NCBI GenBank assembly: GCA_030407315.1
Contig: JALQPE010002446.1
Coordinates: 40,356-104,355, forward strand
Direction: 5' to 3'
From: Asparagopsis taxiformis
Taxonomy: Eukaryota > Rhodophyta > Florideophyceae > Bonnemaisoniales > Bonnemaisoniaceae
DNA: 64,000 bases
Positions 9,847 through 21,000 of the stretch are shown piece by piece (position 1 is the stretch's first letter; each line of letters starts with the position of its first letter). Below the pieces are notes generated by a model. That model was not told the DNA's origin, searched no databases, and worked only from the letters and a program-made list of their open reading frames with translations. The translations under genes and the position numbers were made by a program.

Positions 9847-10739
9847 GTTGTGCACTCTGTCTAGCGCTGATATGTGTTTGTAGTTTCGTATATCGAACCT
9901 TGACAGGGGAGATGGTTCCAACTGCGTGTGGACCCATGTCTAAATAGCGGTTGGATAGGTCAAAGTGGAGCGGGAACACAGACAGATGTCTGCATCGCAT
10001 AGTGTCGGGGGGTATAACAGTTTCCGTAATTCAAAAGGTATACTATTGTACTATGCCATCTGCATCGCATCACAGTTTGTGCCAATAATTCCATTCCGAT
10101 GTGCCAGTAGAGATTCGCGGACAGTGAAGTCGACGATTGGAAATTGAAAGTTAATATTAGAATCGTCCAGATGTGGTGGAAGTTGTAGCGACGAGTCGAT
10201 ATGTAACATGGGACAGTGTCGAGAAAATTTGAATAGGGGATTGTCTGCTCGAGTGAATCCGTATGTAGATGAGGATGGATACGTATCGGGGTGCTGCGGA
10301 GTGGATTTTGAAATGTGAGTCCACGTTGAGTAAGAGAGTTCCACTCGGAAGCAGAGGTGCAGGCGGGATGGATTGCGAATTTGAAGGCGTGTCAAATTTC
10401 ACAAATTGACAGTGGTGGTGCTCGGTTGAATTTGTTCACGCTGCGCGGTGAATATCAAATGGAGGCGATTTATGACGCCGCTGGCACACACGAGCGACGA
10501 GGAGGCGATTGATTTGAGCAGCATGTAGTCATCGTTTAGATTAGATAGTTGCTATCGAAGTAGGCGTGCCAAGTCAAGCTAGAACTATTCTATCGCGCAG
10601 TTCCGACGAAAAGAAGAGAATGACGAGCCGCATGAACGAGGTGGCGCGCACAAGGTATTGCGGACCGCACGACGCATCGCAAACTGATCACAACTGAGAA
10701 ACAGCGATTGTACGCGCGACGCGCTTGAGAGCAGCGATG
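9847..10739. other. Intergenic region, no supported gene
   Basis: Contains the promoter side of the minus-strand gene starting at 9846 and the 3' flank of the minus-strand gene ending at 10740. A minus-strand frame at 10051-10395 has no recognisable features. Confidence 0.4.
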
Positions 10740-12305
10740 TCAACGCGAGAGCAGGATACCCTTCCAGAACGACGTGCGCTTTTGCACGGAGGAAGCCGAG
10801 TGAGTTTGCTGCAATCTACCGGAGCGATTGGCGGCGTGCGTATTAGAAAACGGCGTACTTTTGGCAAATGTGGTGTAACTTCTTCCGCGCTTCTCCCTGA
10901 CAATGTGCGGCTTACGACTGTCGTCTGGAAAGTAATCAGCACCCTGCGCATTGTCGTATTCTTCGACACGCGCGGAGAGACTTGACACTGCACTTTTGCG
11001 CGTGCCGCGCGTATGAGGTTTGGAAACAGGATCTGTGCCTATCGAGGGGAATGGCATCGTTGCTGTCGGCGACGGGACTGCAGATGCGGAAGCTGTCTTC
11101 GGAATGGGATGGATATCCGGTTTACTGCCGGAAATTTTGGTGACAGGTATTGCGGAATAGGCGAGAAGCCCCTGCAAATTTTGGTTGCCGTTTCCGGAGG
11201 ATGCTGATTGGCGAACGGCTTCAATAGTCTTGCAGAGCCCAAGGGGGGAGATAGAGCGGTCTGGACCTGTGGGAGGCCGTATAGAGGGGGGCCTTGTGAC
11301 TGGGAGGGGTGGGGCGGCTGTGGCGGGGGTATCGAGTTTGACGAGTGGAAGGGTGGATTCGTTTGGCTCTGATGCGGTGGAAGCGGCGCTTGAAGTGGAC
11401 ATGCGCGCGGACGAACGACGCGGTGTGCGGAGGGAGGAGGGTCTGGCATTATAGGTGCCTTCCGAGTAGACACGATTGAAAATCTGTCTATTTGACAGTA
11501 GAGCTGGTTTGTGCTCGAGGATTCGTTCTGGACGCGACGCAATGGAGCGCTCTTGCGGAGGACGCAGCTCGAATACGTCACCGTCATAGCGAAAGCCGTT
11601 GTGAACAAAATAGTTCATGGGGGTCACGTCTGTTTCAGCATCGGTGTCTTCCTCGTCGTCATCGTCGTCGTCGTCGCCGTTGTGTTCTTGGTCATCGTCT
11701 GGGGCGCTTGCAATGTCAGGGGCGAGATCGTCGTCGTAGTCTTCAAACTGGTCTGTCGAGTTGTGTGAGGGGTGGAAGGGATCAGTGAGGGAATGGTCAA
11801 AGTCGTGTTCGTCAATCCATTGTGGGAGTTGAATGGGACGGGGGACGGGTGGGGAGAGCGGGGGCAAGGCCGAGGAGGGTTGGGAGAGGGGAAGCGGGGA
11901 TGGGGAATGTGTTTGCTTGTTGGACGATGAGGGTAGGGGAAGCGGGGGTACGAGTTGTAGATTTGGCTGTGAATTTTCATCATCAACTGGCGGGAGTCGA
12001 AGATCACGCGGCTGGGAATGTTGCAAAGCGGGTGTGTGCTTGATCTGAGCGGGGTGGGGGTCGGATGGAAGCGCATACTCGGAATGCATCGTGCGCGGGG
12101 TGAGCAGACAGGGACAAGGGCACTGGCACGGACAGTTGGTCGAGGTGGAGACGGAAGGGTTTTGTGACGAGTCGGACGGGGAGGAGGGCGGAGAGAGACG
12201 CGAGGAACAAGTCGAGGAAACTGGCGAGATGGTCGGGAGAAGGGGCTTGCGTCTGGGCGTATGGGTGGTGTAACGGAGGTGTGAACGGGAGGAATGCGGG
12301 GCCAT
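10740..12305 (-). CDS. Hypothetical Pro/Ser/Thr-rich protein with acidic tract
   Basis: 521 residues, no family recognised. Residues 1-170 are dominated by Pro, Ser and Thr, with a short CPCQCPCPC cluster near residue 60. Residues ~195-230 form an Asp/Glu tract (DDDDDDDEED). A central section around 235-290 (MNYFVHNGFRYDGDVFELRPPQERS) looks more ordered than the rest. The C-terminal half is Ser/Pro/Ala-rich and ends in FWKGILLSR. No signal peptide or membrane span is visible. An intrinsically disordered regulatory or scaffold protein is a reasonable guess only. The long uninterrupted frame is partly explained by the skewed composition, which lowers confidence that the whole length is translated. 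Confidence 0.55.
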   Translation of the reverse strand: MAPHSSRSHLRYTTHTPRRKPLLPTISPVSSTCSSRLSPPSSPSDSSQNPSVSTSTNCPCQCPCPCLLTPRTMHSEYALPSDPHPAQIKHTPALQHSQPRDLRLPPVDDENSQPNLQLVPPLPLPSSSNKQTHSPSPLPLSQPSSALPPLSPPVPRPIQLPQWIDEHDFDHSLTDPFHPSHNSTDQFEDYDDDLAPDIASAPDDDQEHNGDDDDDDDEEDTDAETDVTPMNYFVHNGFRYDGDVFELRPPQERSIASRPERILEHKPALLSNRQIFNRVYSEGTYNARPSSLRTPRRSSARMSTSSAASTASEPNESTLPLVKLDTPATAAPPLPVTRPPSIRPPTGPDRSISPLGLCKTIEAVRQSASSGNGNQNLQGLLAYSAIPVTKISGSKPDIHPIPKTASASAVPSPTATMPFPSIGTDPVSKPHTRGTRKSAVSSLSARVEEYDNAQGADYFPDDSRKPHIVREKRGRSYTTFAKSTPFSNTHAANRSGRLQQTHSASSVQKRTSFWKGILLSR

Positions 12306-12686
12306 GTTGAAACAAGTGGGTGGGGGGCGCGAGGCGGCGTTGGATAAGCTAGGTCTGATGATGTGTTGTTGGTAACGGTTGGAGTTTAGAAGGCCAAGCC
12401 AAGCGATACGATCGCAACGGACTTGTTTAAGCAGCGGTGCAAAGCGGCATCGCTTGGCAGGCGCGGACGTCGCTGCGCAACAAGATGATGAATGGGAAAC
12501 GTAAGCGGATCAGAAGAAAGCAAACGGGACAAATTACGGGGACAGTAATTGACAGTGTCCGGCACGTGCGACATGGCCCGTCTCATATCATATCATCATC
12601 GTCATACGTACTGCAACGGCCCCATTCTTCTTCTGTAACAGCACTGTACGTACCTTCCGTCAGTCCGTTATATATTTTCAAACTTT
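12306..12686. other. Intergenic region between the Pro/Ser-rich gene and rsmH
   Basis: No gene seen. Both flanking genes are on the minus strand, so this contains the promoter of the gene starting at 12305 and the 3' end of rsmH. Confidence 0.4.
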
Positions 12687-13742
12687 TCAATATTTTCCCA
12701 CTTTTTTCATCCAACTCGATTCCTCCGCCAACAATCTCTGCACCGCTCGCAGCCGTGCGCTTCGACTTCGTCGATTGCGTGCGCATTCCGTCTCCCCCGC
12801 TTGAATAGCTTTCTTCGTTAGCACACCCACACCGCCGTCCATGTTGCCCAACGCGCGAAATTCCTGCTTCACCATCCGATCCTCTAGTGAGTGAAAGCTG
12901 ATCACACACATCCGTCCACCGCCACGCTCTAGCAATTGTACCCCGTCCGTGAGCACGCATTGCAGCGCTCTCATCTCCCCATTCACGACGATGCGCAGCG
13001 CTTGAAACACCAGTGTTGCCGCATGAATGCGACTCTTCCCCCGCCGCTTCACCCTTTCCACCGCCCGTGTCAGAGCACCCGTCGTCAGTATCGCGCCCTC
13101 CTCGTTGCGTACCCGCACGATCTCCGCCGCGATCTGTCGTGACATACGCTCCTCTCCAAATTTCCAAAACACATCAGCAAGTTGCCCTTCAGACATCCCG
13201 TTCACCACATCAGCTGCCGTGCTCGCACCGTCCCATCCACCAGACATGCGCATGTCCAGCGGCCCGTCTCGCATGAAACTAAACCCTCTCTCACTCCGAT
13301 CCAACTGCATAGAACTTACACCTAGATCGACTAGAATCCCGCCAACCTCGCCCTCCCCAACACCCAGCGAGCTCATCACCTGTCTAATGTCCCCAAAGTC
13401 GCTCTGTACAAGTTCGACGTTGCCATGCCCTCCAAGCCGATCGCACACTTCAGTTAATGCATCCGGATCCTTGTCAATTCCAATGTATCGACCTATATCG
13501 CATCGATTCAGCAATGCATCAGCATGTCCACCAGCTCCAATTGTACAGTCCACGAAAACATCCATTCTTCGCGATGAAAACTGAGATACAACTTCTTCCA
13601 ACAACACCGGTGTATGTGCCGGCACAGCCAAATTGCATGTCAGCCCTCTCCACACACCACACTTTCCCCCATTCGTCCGCATACTCCCCGTTGCCAGTAG
13701 TGGGCCTGCCAGTCTATGCACGAAAGCGCTCTTCGTCGTCAT
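12687..13742 (-). CDS. rsmH: RsmH-type 16S rRNA (cytosine-1402 N4) methyltransferase, organelle-targeted
   Basis: 351 residues, close to bacterial RsmH/MraW plus a ~40-residue presequence. The family's SAM motif is clear: DCTIGAGGHA at 65-74 (consensus DxTxGxGGHS), then GIDKDPDA, ILVDLGVSSMQLD, GFSFMRDGPLDMRM and the C-terminal RMCVISFHSLEDRMVKQEF signature. The enzyme N4-methylates a cytosine in the small-subunit rRNA decoding centre. The N-terminal MTTKSAFVHRLAGPLLATGS stretch, rich in Ser, Thr and Arg and without acidic residues, fits a plastid or mitochondrial presequence. The gene starts 175 bp from, and points away from, the DUF2301 gene. Confidence 0.93.
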   Translation of the reverse strand: MTTKSAFVHRLAGPLLATGSMRTNGGKCGVWRGLTCNLAVPAHTPVLLEEVVSQFSSRRMDVFVDCTIGAGGHADALLNRCDIGRYIGIDKDPDALTEVCDRLGGHGNVELVQSDFGDIRQVMSSLGVGEGEVGGILVDLGVSSMQLDRSERGFSFMRDGPLDMRMSGGWDGASTAADVVNGMSEGQLADVFWKFGEERMSRQIAAEIVRVRNEEGAILTTGALTRAVERVKRRGKSRIHAATLVFQALRIVVNGEMRALQCVLTDGVQLLERGGGRMCVISFHSLEDRMVKQEFRALGNMDGGVGVLTKKAIQAGETECARNRRSRSARLRAVQRLLAEESSWMKKVGKY

Positions 13743-13917
13743 GATCCCTTATCCGTCTCCGTCGACAAAACACCAAATCGGCCCACCTCGATAAATTTAC
13801 CATTTTTAGATATGAAAATATCTTCGTTTCAGGCACGCCCAAATCTCAACCTCCCCACTTTGCCAAATCCCCTCACACCCAATCTTCAACCAACAAACCA
13901 CCTCCGCCCTTAGCACC
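13743..13917. promoter_or_regulatory. Divergent promoter shared by rsmH and the DUF2301 gene
   Basis: A 175-bp gap lies between the two start codons, which face away from each other. Both products look organelle-targeted, so joint regulation is plausible. The DUF2301 side is C-rich just before the ATG, like other leaders in the window. I do not see a clear TATA box for either gene. Confidence 0.45.
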
Positions 13918-14718
13918 ATGTCAGCTGCTTTCATCCATACCGCGCTACCACTCTCTTCAACTCACGCACGCACCCATCTCCTCTCAGTGCGCCATGCCCC
14001 CACCGTACCAACGGCACGTCGTGCACGCGCCGCACCTCTACAACCTGCAATGGTACTGGGAAACACCGAACGCGCCAACCACATTGTCGAGGGTCCCTTT
14101 GACGGCCAGTTTGGACAATGGAACGTCACCCAGGCAGATGTAGACGGCGTTTTCATTTACCGTTCCGCGTTGGCCGTTATGGCACTCTCTGTCGCGTCGT
14201 CAGTCACACTAGCACTCACCAATTCCGAGCCACCGCCAGTTGCGTATGATACGTTGTATTTCCTTGCGACAGCTGCTTTCGGCGTCGCATTGTCCACAAT
14301 TCACATCTATCTGAAACCGCTGCACAACTTTCTCAAGGTTACGTGGGGCCTCGGTGCTGCGGCATCTTTGGTGCTTGCAGCATCGCCGCTGGTTTCGCAA
14401 GGTGTTGTGTTGGATACATATGCGAAACCGGCACTGTTACTGGCAATTGGTTGGCAGTTCGTTGCGCTAACCGGTCTGTTTGTGAAGGAAGCATTCTGTT
14501 TCGGTAGGATCGAAGCTCTTTCGTTGATTGCACTCATTCCTGTCCTGACTGGTGGTCATTTTCTAGGTATAATTCCAGAATCTTATGAACGTGTCGGTGC
14601 TGTCGCTTTCGCTGCGCTGTTTATATTTTTCGCGATTCGTAAGTTTACTCAGCCAGCGAGGGATGATCTAGGTGATATGTCTGTCTTTCAGCATTTGGCA
14701 AAGGGGGGTGAGTTGTGA
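13918..14718 (+). CDS. Plastid DUF2301-family integral membrane protein
   Basis: 266 residues. Residues 1-~45 look like a plastid transit peptide (Ser/Thr/Arg/Ala-rich). The rest matches my memory of the cyanobacterial and plant DUF2301 family: an entry segment (GQFGQWNVTQADVDGVFIYR), several hydrophobic helices, the LSTIHIYLKPLHNFLK motif, the LTGLFVKEAFCFGRIEAL motif and the C-terminal RDDLGDMSVFQHL signature. About seven membrane spans are visible. The function is unknown. By ancestry it should lie in the thylakoid or inner envelope membrane. A cyanobacterial origin through the plastid is inferred. Confidence 0.8.
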   Translation: MSAAFIHTALPLSSTHARTHLLSVRHAPTVPTARRARAAPLQPAMVLGNTERANHIVEGPFDGQFGQWNVTQADVDGVFIYRSALAVMALSVASSVTLALTNSEPPPVAYDTLYFLATAAFGVALSTIHIYLKPLHNFLKVTWGLGAAASLVLAASPLVSQGVVLDTYAKPALLLAIGWQFVALTGLFVKEAFCFGRIEALSLIALIPVLTGGHFLGIIPESYERVGAVAFAALFIFFAIRKFTQPARDDLGDMSVFQHLAKGGEL

Positions 14719-15144
14719 GGCTAGTGAATAAACTGCGTTTGTATTTCTAATTTAGTTGTAGATTAATGCTAGACGTCATGGTGCATGACTGCCTAGCAAG
14801 GGAACAGTATCGAATACTCGTCTGTGCTTTACATGTTCATAAAGAAAAGGGTTTGATATATTTGGAGATGGAGTGGGAAACTTTTGCAGCCCTGTCGCTG
14901 TTTGTAGGTATGAAAAAATCAACGTCAGACCCAAGAAAATCTCGCGCCAAATTATGTGCCGATACGACCATTCACGTTTTCCCGCCAATTCGCACGCAGT
15001 ACGAGCCCCATTGGAGTATGACATTTCTTTGCCATTCCCGCCATTTTTAAATCCCCACTTTACATATACCCAACCGCACCTCACACCCTTCCCGACGGTT
15101 CAAGTCTCCTAGCTACTTCCCCACCTTACTCCCGCCTATCCACA
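14719..15144. other. Intergenic region upstream of MCM6
   Basis: No gene seen. It contains a TTTTTAAATC-like AT-rich stretch near 15043 and a C-rich leader running into the ATG at 15145. The sequence ttcccgccattttt near 15034-15047 resembles E2F sites (TTTSSCGC), which often control MCM genes; this is a visual match only. Confidence 0.35.
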
Positions 15145-17898
15145 ATGGCAGAAATCCTTTCGCCTCAAACTCCAGATGACATCGGCACGCCTCAGACGCC
15201 GATGCCCACTGCGCTCCCCGCTGCGACGCAAAACGATGAGCTCGCAGACGCAGTTTCAGGCATTTTCACCGAGTTTCTGCACACCTTTGTGGACGACGAA
15301 CAACAGCCCGATCCCGATGAAATGGAACATCAAGCTCGTCGTCGCACAATGCCGACTTACGTAGCACAGCTGCAAACCCTCAAAGAACGCATGCGAACAA
15401 CGTTATACGTTGACTACAATCACATGATGCGCTTCAATTCCGATCTCGTCATCGTGGCCGAGGAGTTTTTCCGATTCGAACCACACCTTCGCAAGTGTGT
15501 CGAGGAATTCGTCATGAAGCATCTCAACCGTGATGGATCGGGCGCACCGCACTTTGTTGAACTCTCCGGTCGAAATTACTGGCTTTCCATCTACAACCTC
15601 CCAACGGTTCGCAAGCTGCGCGATCTTCGCTCAGAACAAATCGGAGAGCTTTCTTCCATTTCTGGTACCATTACCCGCACGTCTGAGGTCCGTCCAGAGC
15701 TGCTCCTCGGTACGTTCAACTGTAGTGAATGTGACGAGCTTTTCGAAAACGTCGAGCAACAGTTTCGTTACACAGAGCCGCCCATGTGCCAGGCTTGCAA
15801 CAATAAGAAGGATTGGAAGTTGGCTGTCGAGAAGAGCACATTTGTCGATTGGCAACGAGTTCGTCTGCAGGAGAATGCCAATGAGATCCCGGCAGGATCC
15901 ATGCCGCGCACGATGGACGTTATATTGAGAAATGACAACGTCGAAAGCGCAAAGGCTGGTGATAAGGTTATTCTTACTGGCACGCTTATCGTCATTCCTG
16001 ATTCAGTCAGTCTCGCAAGTGCTGGAGAAAAAGTTCAGACAGGCCCGAAGGGAGGGGCAAATCTTAGAGGAGATGGCTATACCGGTGTGAAGCAATTCGG
16101 CGTAAGAGAACTTGTGTATCGCATGTCGTTTCTCGCCTGCCATGTTGCATCTGCAGAGGGTAAACCTGGCGCCACATCTATTCGTGGTGAGGAGGGTGAC
16201 GAGGAGACGTTTGACAGCATTTTGCGCAGCTACACAAGAGAAGAGAGAGATGAAATCGATCAAATGAAACATCAACCACGTCTCTACCAGAGAATGGTCA
16301 GTAGTATAGCTCCAACAGTGTACGGCCATGACGAGGTGAAGCGTGGTGTACTGCTCATGCTTTTCGGTGGGGTTCACAAGGAAACAAAGGAAGGCATCTC
16401 GCTTCGTGGTGACATCAATGTCTGCATTGTCGGCGATCCCTCGACAGCAAAGAGTCAATTCCTCAAATATGTTGTCAACTTCCTTCCCAGAGCTGTTTAC
16501 ACGAGTGGAAAGGCTTCCTCAGCAGCTGGATTGACAGCTTCTGTAGCCAAGGACCATGAAACTGGCGAATTTTGTATAGAAGCTGGTGCTCTCATGCTCG
16601 CTGATAACGGCATCTGTTGCATTGATGAATTCGATAAGATGGATATCAAGGACCAGGTTGCCATCCATGAAGCAATGGAACAACAGACTATTTCAATCTC
16701 CAAGGCCGGTATTCAGGCAACATTGAATGCCCGCACCTCGATCCTTGCCGCTGCAAATCCCATCGCAGGTCGGTATGATCGTTCGCGGACTTTGAAACAA
16801 AACCTGACAATGACGGCGCCAATCATGTCTCGTTTCGATCTATTCTTCGTCGTCCTCGACGAATGTGAAGAGAGTTCCGATTACCATGTCGCTCGATTCA
16901 TTGTTGGTGTACACAGGGGTGGCGAGTCCGCTACCCGTGCCGCATACAATGAAGGTCAATTGCAGAGATATATTCGGGCTGCTCGCAAAATCAACCCTGT
17001 CATTCTTCCCGAGTCGAGGAATTTGCTCGTGGAGTCGTACAAGCGGTTGAGGCAGGCAGACGCAACAGGTGGTGCGCGCTCGTCGTATAGAATCACAGTT
17101 CGACAACTCGAAAGTCTTGTCCGTCTTTCTGAAGCACTAGCGCGTCTACATTTGGATGATCTCATTCGTCCACACTACGTCAAAGAAGCTGTACGACTAC
17201 TGAGGAAGTCCATTATTCATGTGGAAACGGAAGACGTTGACCTGAACGAGATGGAGGAAAGGGACAATGAAGGGCCAGATACCATTGAAGATTTGGAGGA
17301 ACCCGAACCTGCCCCGACATCTGATCCAGGAGCCCCTAACGGAAATGGAGCGCCCACCGAGAATAATACCCCAGCTCCCACCGACAAGGCTGATGCAAAT
17401 GCGGACTCGGAGATGGTTGATTCTGATGCGAACAAGGGTGAACGGACTTTGCCATTGAAGAAGGAACTAGCGGCTAAGGCCAGGGCTAAAGAAGCAGAAG
17501 CTACACAGCCGGAATCAGAACCGAAGGAAGAAACGAAAGCGGAAGTTGCCGTACCTCGAGAAAAGGTAACTATCGGCTTCAATGAATTCCGCCTGCTCAT
17601 GAACAAAGTAGTAGTCCATTTGCGCCGACAAGAATCCATCGGGAATCCTATGGGTGCAGCGGCAAAACGGAAAGATATCATTAAATTCCTTCTTGAGGAT
17701 GCCGATCGACAAGGAGGAAGCGGTGGTGCTTTCGATTCTGAAGAGGCATTGAGAAAAGAAGCAAAGGTAATGCGTCTTGTCGTGAACAGAATGGTCAAGA
17801 AAGAACGGATTCTAGTGGAGGTGCCGAACCAACCGGATGATGTCCACCGTGACGATCGCGTGTTTGCAGTTCATCCCAATTACGTTCTCGATGCATAG
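15145..17898 (+). CDS. MCM6: DNA replication licensing factor MCM6
   Basis: 917 residues (human MCM6 is ~820). A subunit of the MCM2-7 replicative helicase. MCM6-specific sequence is visible in the N-terminal domain: SGTITRTSEVRPELLLGTFNC, a zinc ribbon at about 192-225, and VDWQRVRLQENANEIPAGSMPR. The AAA+ core has Walker A GDPSTAKSQ (430-438), Walker B CCIDEFDKMD (D494, E495) and the arginine finger in SRFDL (R563). The C-terminal winged-helix region (NEFRLLMNKVVVHLRR..) is separated from the core by an unusual ~100-residue acidic Pro/Ala/Glu linker at roughly 700-800, which explains the extra length. Single exon. Convergent with the XPG gene downstream (150 bp apart), with an AATAAA signal near 18012. 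Confidence 0.96.
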   Translation: MAEILSPQTPDDIGTPQTPMPTALPAATQNDELADAVSGIFTEFLHTFVDDEQQPDPDEMEHQARRRTMPTYVAQLQTLKERMRTTLYVDYNHMMRFNSDLVIVAEEFFRFEPHLRKCVEEFVMKHLNRDGSGAPHFVELSGRNYWLSIYNLPTVRKLRDLRSEQIGELSSISGTITRTSEVRPELLLGTFNCSECDELFENVEQQFRYTEPPMCQACNNKKDWKLAVEKSTFVDWQRVRLQENANEIPAGSMPRTMDVILRNDNVESAKAGDKVILTGTLIVIPDSVSLASAGEKVQTGPKGGANLRGDGYTGVKQFGVRELVYRMSFLACHVASAEGKPGATSIRGEEGDEETFDSILRSYTREERDEIDQMKHQPRLYQRMVSSIAPTVYGHDEVKRGVLLMLFGGVHKETKEGISLRGDINVCIVGDPSTAKSQFLKYVVNFLPRAVYTSGKASSAAGLTASVAKDHETGEFCIEAGALMLADNGICCIDEFDKMDIKDQVAIHEAMEQQTISISKAGIQATLNARTSILAAANPIAGRYDRSRTLKQNLTMTAPIMSRFDLFFVVLDECEESSDYHVARFIVGVHRGGESATRAAYNEGQLQRYIRAARKINPVILPESRNLLVESYKRLRQADATGGARSSYRITVRQLESLVRLSEALARLHLDDLIRPHYVKEAVRLLRKSIIHVETEDVDLNEMEERDNEGPDTIEDLEEPEPAPTSDPGAPNGNGAPTENNTPAPTDKADANADSEMVDSDANKGERTLPLKKELAAKARAKEAEATQPESEPKEETKAEVAVPREKVTIGFNEFRLLMNKVVVHLRRQESIGNPMGAAAKRKDIIKFLLEDADRQGGSGGAFDSEEALRKEAKVMRLVVNRMVKKERILVEVPNQPDDVHRDDRVFAVHPNYVLDA

Positions 17899-18048
17899 TC
17901 CGCATGCTTCTCGATAGCCTAATGACTGGTAATTTATCGAAGGCCAGCTGTACTTTCTTCGTGCAGTTCGATCCCAATGGTCATCATCTCATGTCCGGGA
18001 CATGTGTATTAAAATAAACTCTTATTGTATTGCAGCAGGAAACGGCGT

Positions 18049-21000
18049 CTACAACTTTTGCCTCTTTCGCATAGCATCCGCTTCTAGTTCGTCAACAGCC
18101 TCCATAATCTCCTCGTCAAACTCCTCGTCAGACTGCTCGGGGGCAATGTGAGAGACTGGGAGTGATTTTCTCTTGGGGATCCTAGGAACAAGAGGAGCCA
18201 TTAGCTTTTTAGCTTCCTCTCCGGCTATTCCAGCGACAGCTTTCTGCAGCCGCTCGGATTTGATCTTTGCAAACCTATGTGGTCTGAAAAATTCTTCAAT
18301 ACGTCGTTGTTGAGGACCGTTTCTCTTCTCCAGGTCCTCCCGTAACGCTCCAACGGCTCCCTCAAATTTGTCAACACCCCATCCAAACTTATCCCAACAA
18401 AACTTGGCTAGACCATTGAAATCCACCTTACCCCACTTGAATTTCTCCGTGGATTCGTTGACGGCAGGCTTCATGTAGGCATCGAAAACTGCAGGGTTCG
18501 GAAAATCTTCTCGGACTTCCCAGTTTCGTTTGACATTGCGATGTTTCCAGCAGAATCTTCGTCTCACAGCCTCGAGGGATGAACCATTCATCACTGATTC
18601 CTCCGGTTCCTCGTCCAATACTGTAATCTTCTTTGTCCATTCACGGAACTCTGTTAAACCTTGAGGTCCTGGAAATGCTTCTAGTATCTCCATGCTGTTT
18701 ACAATACCAACACCTCGCACCCCAGAAGTGTAGTCCGAGCCGAGTAAGAGGGCTAACTGGATCAATTGCTCCCTTTCCAAACCAAGACTAGACTCGATGT
18801 CCGTCGAGTGATACGCTTCGGCAAATTTTCCTTCGGCGAAGAGATGACGATAAACCACTTTCGCTCCGAAAAGAAAGGCGTCAGAATCTTCAGTAATTAT
18901 GCCATCTACGACATTGCTCAAGTTTAAAAAGGCGCATTGGGCCTCTGCTTCAGTTGGTGCCTCTAGGTAGGGAATCCCGAACAGCTTGATCAAGTCTCTT
19001 GTCTCGGCATACATTTCTTCAGAGAGTGACTCGGCGAAGCCCTGTTGAGTCGCTTTCTTTTTCCGGAGATCAACAGCCTCTGCCTCAAGCTCATTCCGCA
19101 AGTTTTCAGCCTGTTCCATTGAAAATGAGCCGCCATCTTCATTTCTTTGCTCATCTAAATCAGATGGAACCCCTTGCCATGATACTCTTTTTGTTTTCGG
19201 AGGTTGCTCCTCTTTGAGGCTCCCAGTCCCATCAATTGCATTTATATCAGTCTCAAAAGCAGGCTGTTGCTGCTCACCTTGAAGACTAGGTTTTGATACA
19301 GTCACAGCAGTAGCCTCGTTTCCATAAATTTGCTTCTCCAAGCTGTTCGCGCTTTCCCTTGTAGTTGTATCTACCGGTAATACTGAGCTTTCTGTACCTG
19401 AGTCTTTCTTCATATCGACATTCCGATAGAGTCTGAGGCCCTCATCTACACCATCCTTAGATAAATCTGAACTATTTTCCTTAACCGTCCCTTTAGCTTT
19501 CACGTCTTCAGATTTCTTGCTATCCCCGTCCGGGACTTGGCAGTAAACAGTAGGATCCTCATTTGCAGTCTCTCCCGAAGACAAGGAAATTGCTTGCTTG
19601 ATGTGATCTGCTTCTTCCGGATGCATTCGATTGGGGCATTTTCCCAAGCCAGGCTTTGGTGCATCGACCGGTTTTTGCAGCTGTGCAACCTTTGGAACAA
19701 GAGGATTATTCCTTGACCTCTGTTGCATAATTTTTTCGCCCTCCATACCTTGTGCTGTCGTTATATTTGACGGCATTTGTTTCAAATTAGGATCAGTGTG
19801 ACCTTCGTCATTCTTGGCTACTGAAGCCTCGTCATTTGGTGCAGAAGGACTCTCCTGAAAGTCGGGAGTGATTAGGTTGCTTGGATTAGAGATAAAGGGA
19901 CCATTCTTGATATTGTTATCGCAAGTAGAGATCGAATCTGTCTTGTCGAAATCGGGTGAGTCATGTTTCGTATAGCCATTAGGTTGGTCACAAGAAGTTG
20001 CAGTTGGTAGTCGAATTGTGCCCTTTTCTTGCTCAGAACCCAATTCTTCAATATTCTCAGCCTCGGGAGGTTTCAATTCTTCTGTTAATCCCTTCGAATC
20101 TTGAAACCTCGTCACATTACTTCCATCATTCTTTATAAACTCGTTTTGTTCCATCCCAGAGGTATTGTTATCTTCCCAGTCCCCGAAATCACTCTCATTA
20201 TCTTCTAATGGTTTCATAGGAGCTGAAGGAGGTGAATCAGAATTGATAATATCCCTTCCAGACAGATATCCAGGAATTTCACGAGATCCTACGCGTGAAG
20301 AGTTCAAGTTGAGGTTATTCCGGTCATCCCCGTCTTCCCACTCGACGTCCGAATCGCTATCGTTGTCGTCACGAGTTTGATCATGCTTCTCTTCTTGTAA
20401 ACGCTCATTCACCGGGTATCTTTTGGTCGGGCTCTCGAATACGTCACTGTCATTGTCAGAGTCATATTGGGATTTTTCCAAAGTCATTAGTGTTGTGGAT
20501 CTACCACCCAATACATGACCCCCATCCTTCTCCAGAACCTTGGCAGCCCAGCCGACCCCGGAGTCTGATTTACGCTGCACTCTAGCTTCTTTTCGCGTTA
20601 CAGGTTCCTGCCATTGAATGTAGGAACGAGCATGATCATTTTCTGCCCGAATACGAGATAAAATGTCGGATGCTTTGGGCTGAGAGATTGGACTTCTGTT
20701 ACCTTTGACCCTGGATGCACCTGCTAATACGTCATCATCGCTGTCATCTTCAAACTCGTTGAGTGAACCATTTTCATCTGGATGTTCCTCTAAAACAAAC
20801 TGCCTTTGATTGTCAGATGCTATTCTTCGGGAAGCTCCAGAATTTGCATTGATCATGGTTCGCACAGAAGAAATTCTTTTGTTCAGCGCAGTATTCTTCA
20901 AGAAGCAGTCTATCTGGGCTCTCGAAAACTCTGAAGGATCGGTTTTCTTCAATATGATTTCTTCTCTATGCTTTGCCCTTTGTCTCAGTTTTATCTGCTT

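Noticed and set aside
10051..10395. 114-codon minus-strand frame
   Set aside because: No family, no promoter signal, atypical composition.
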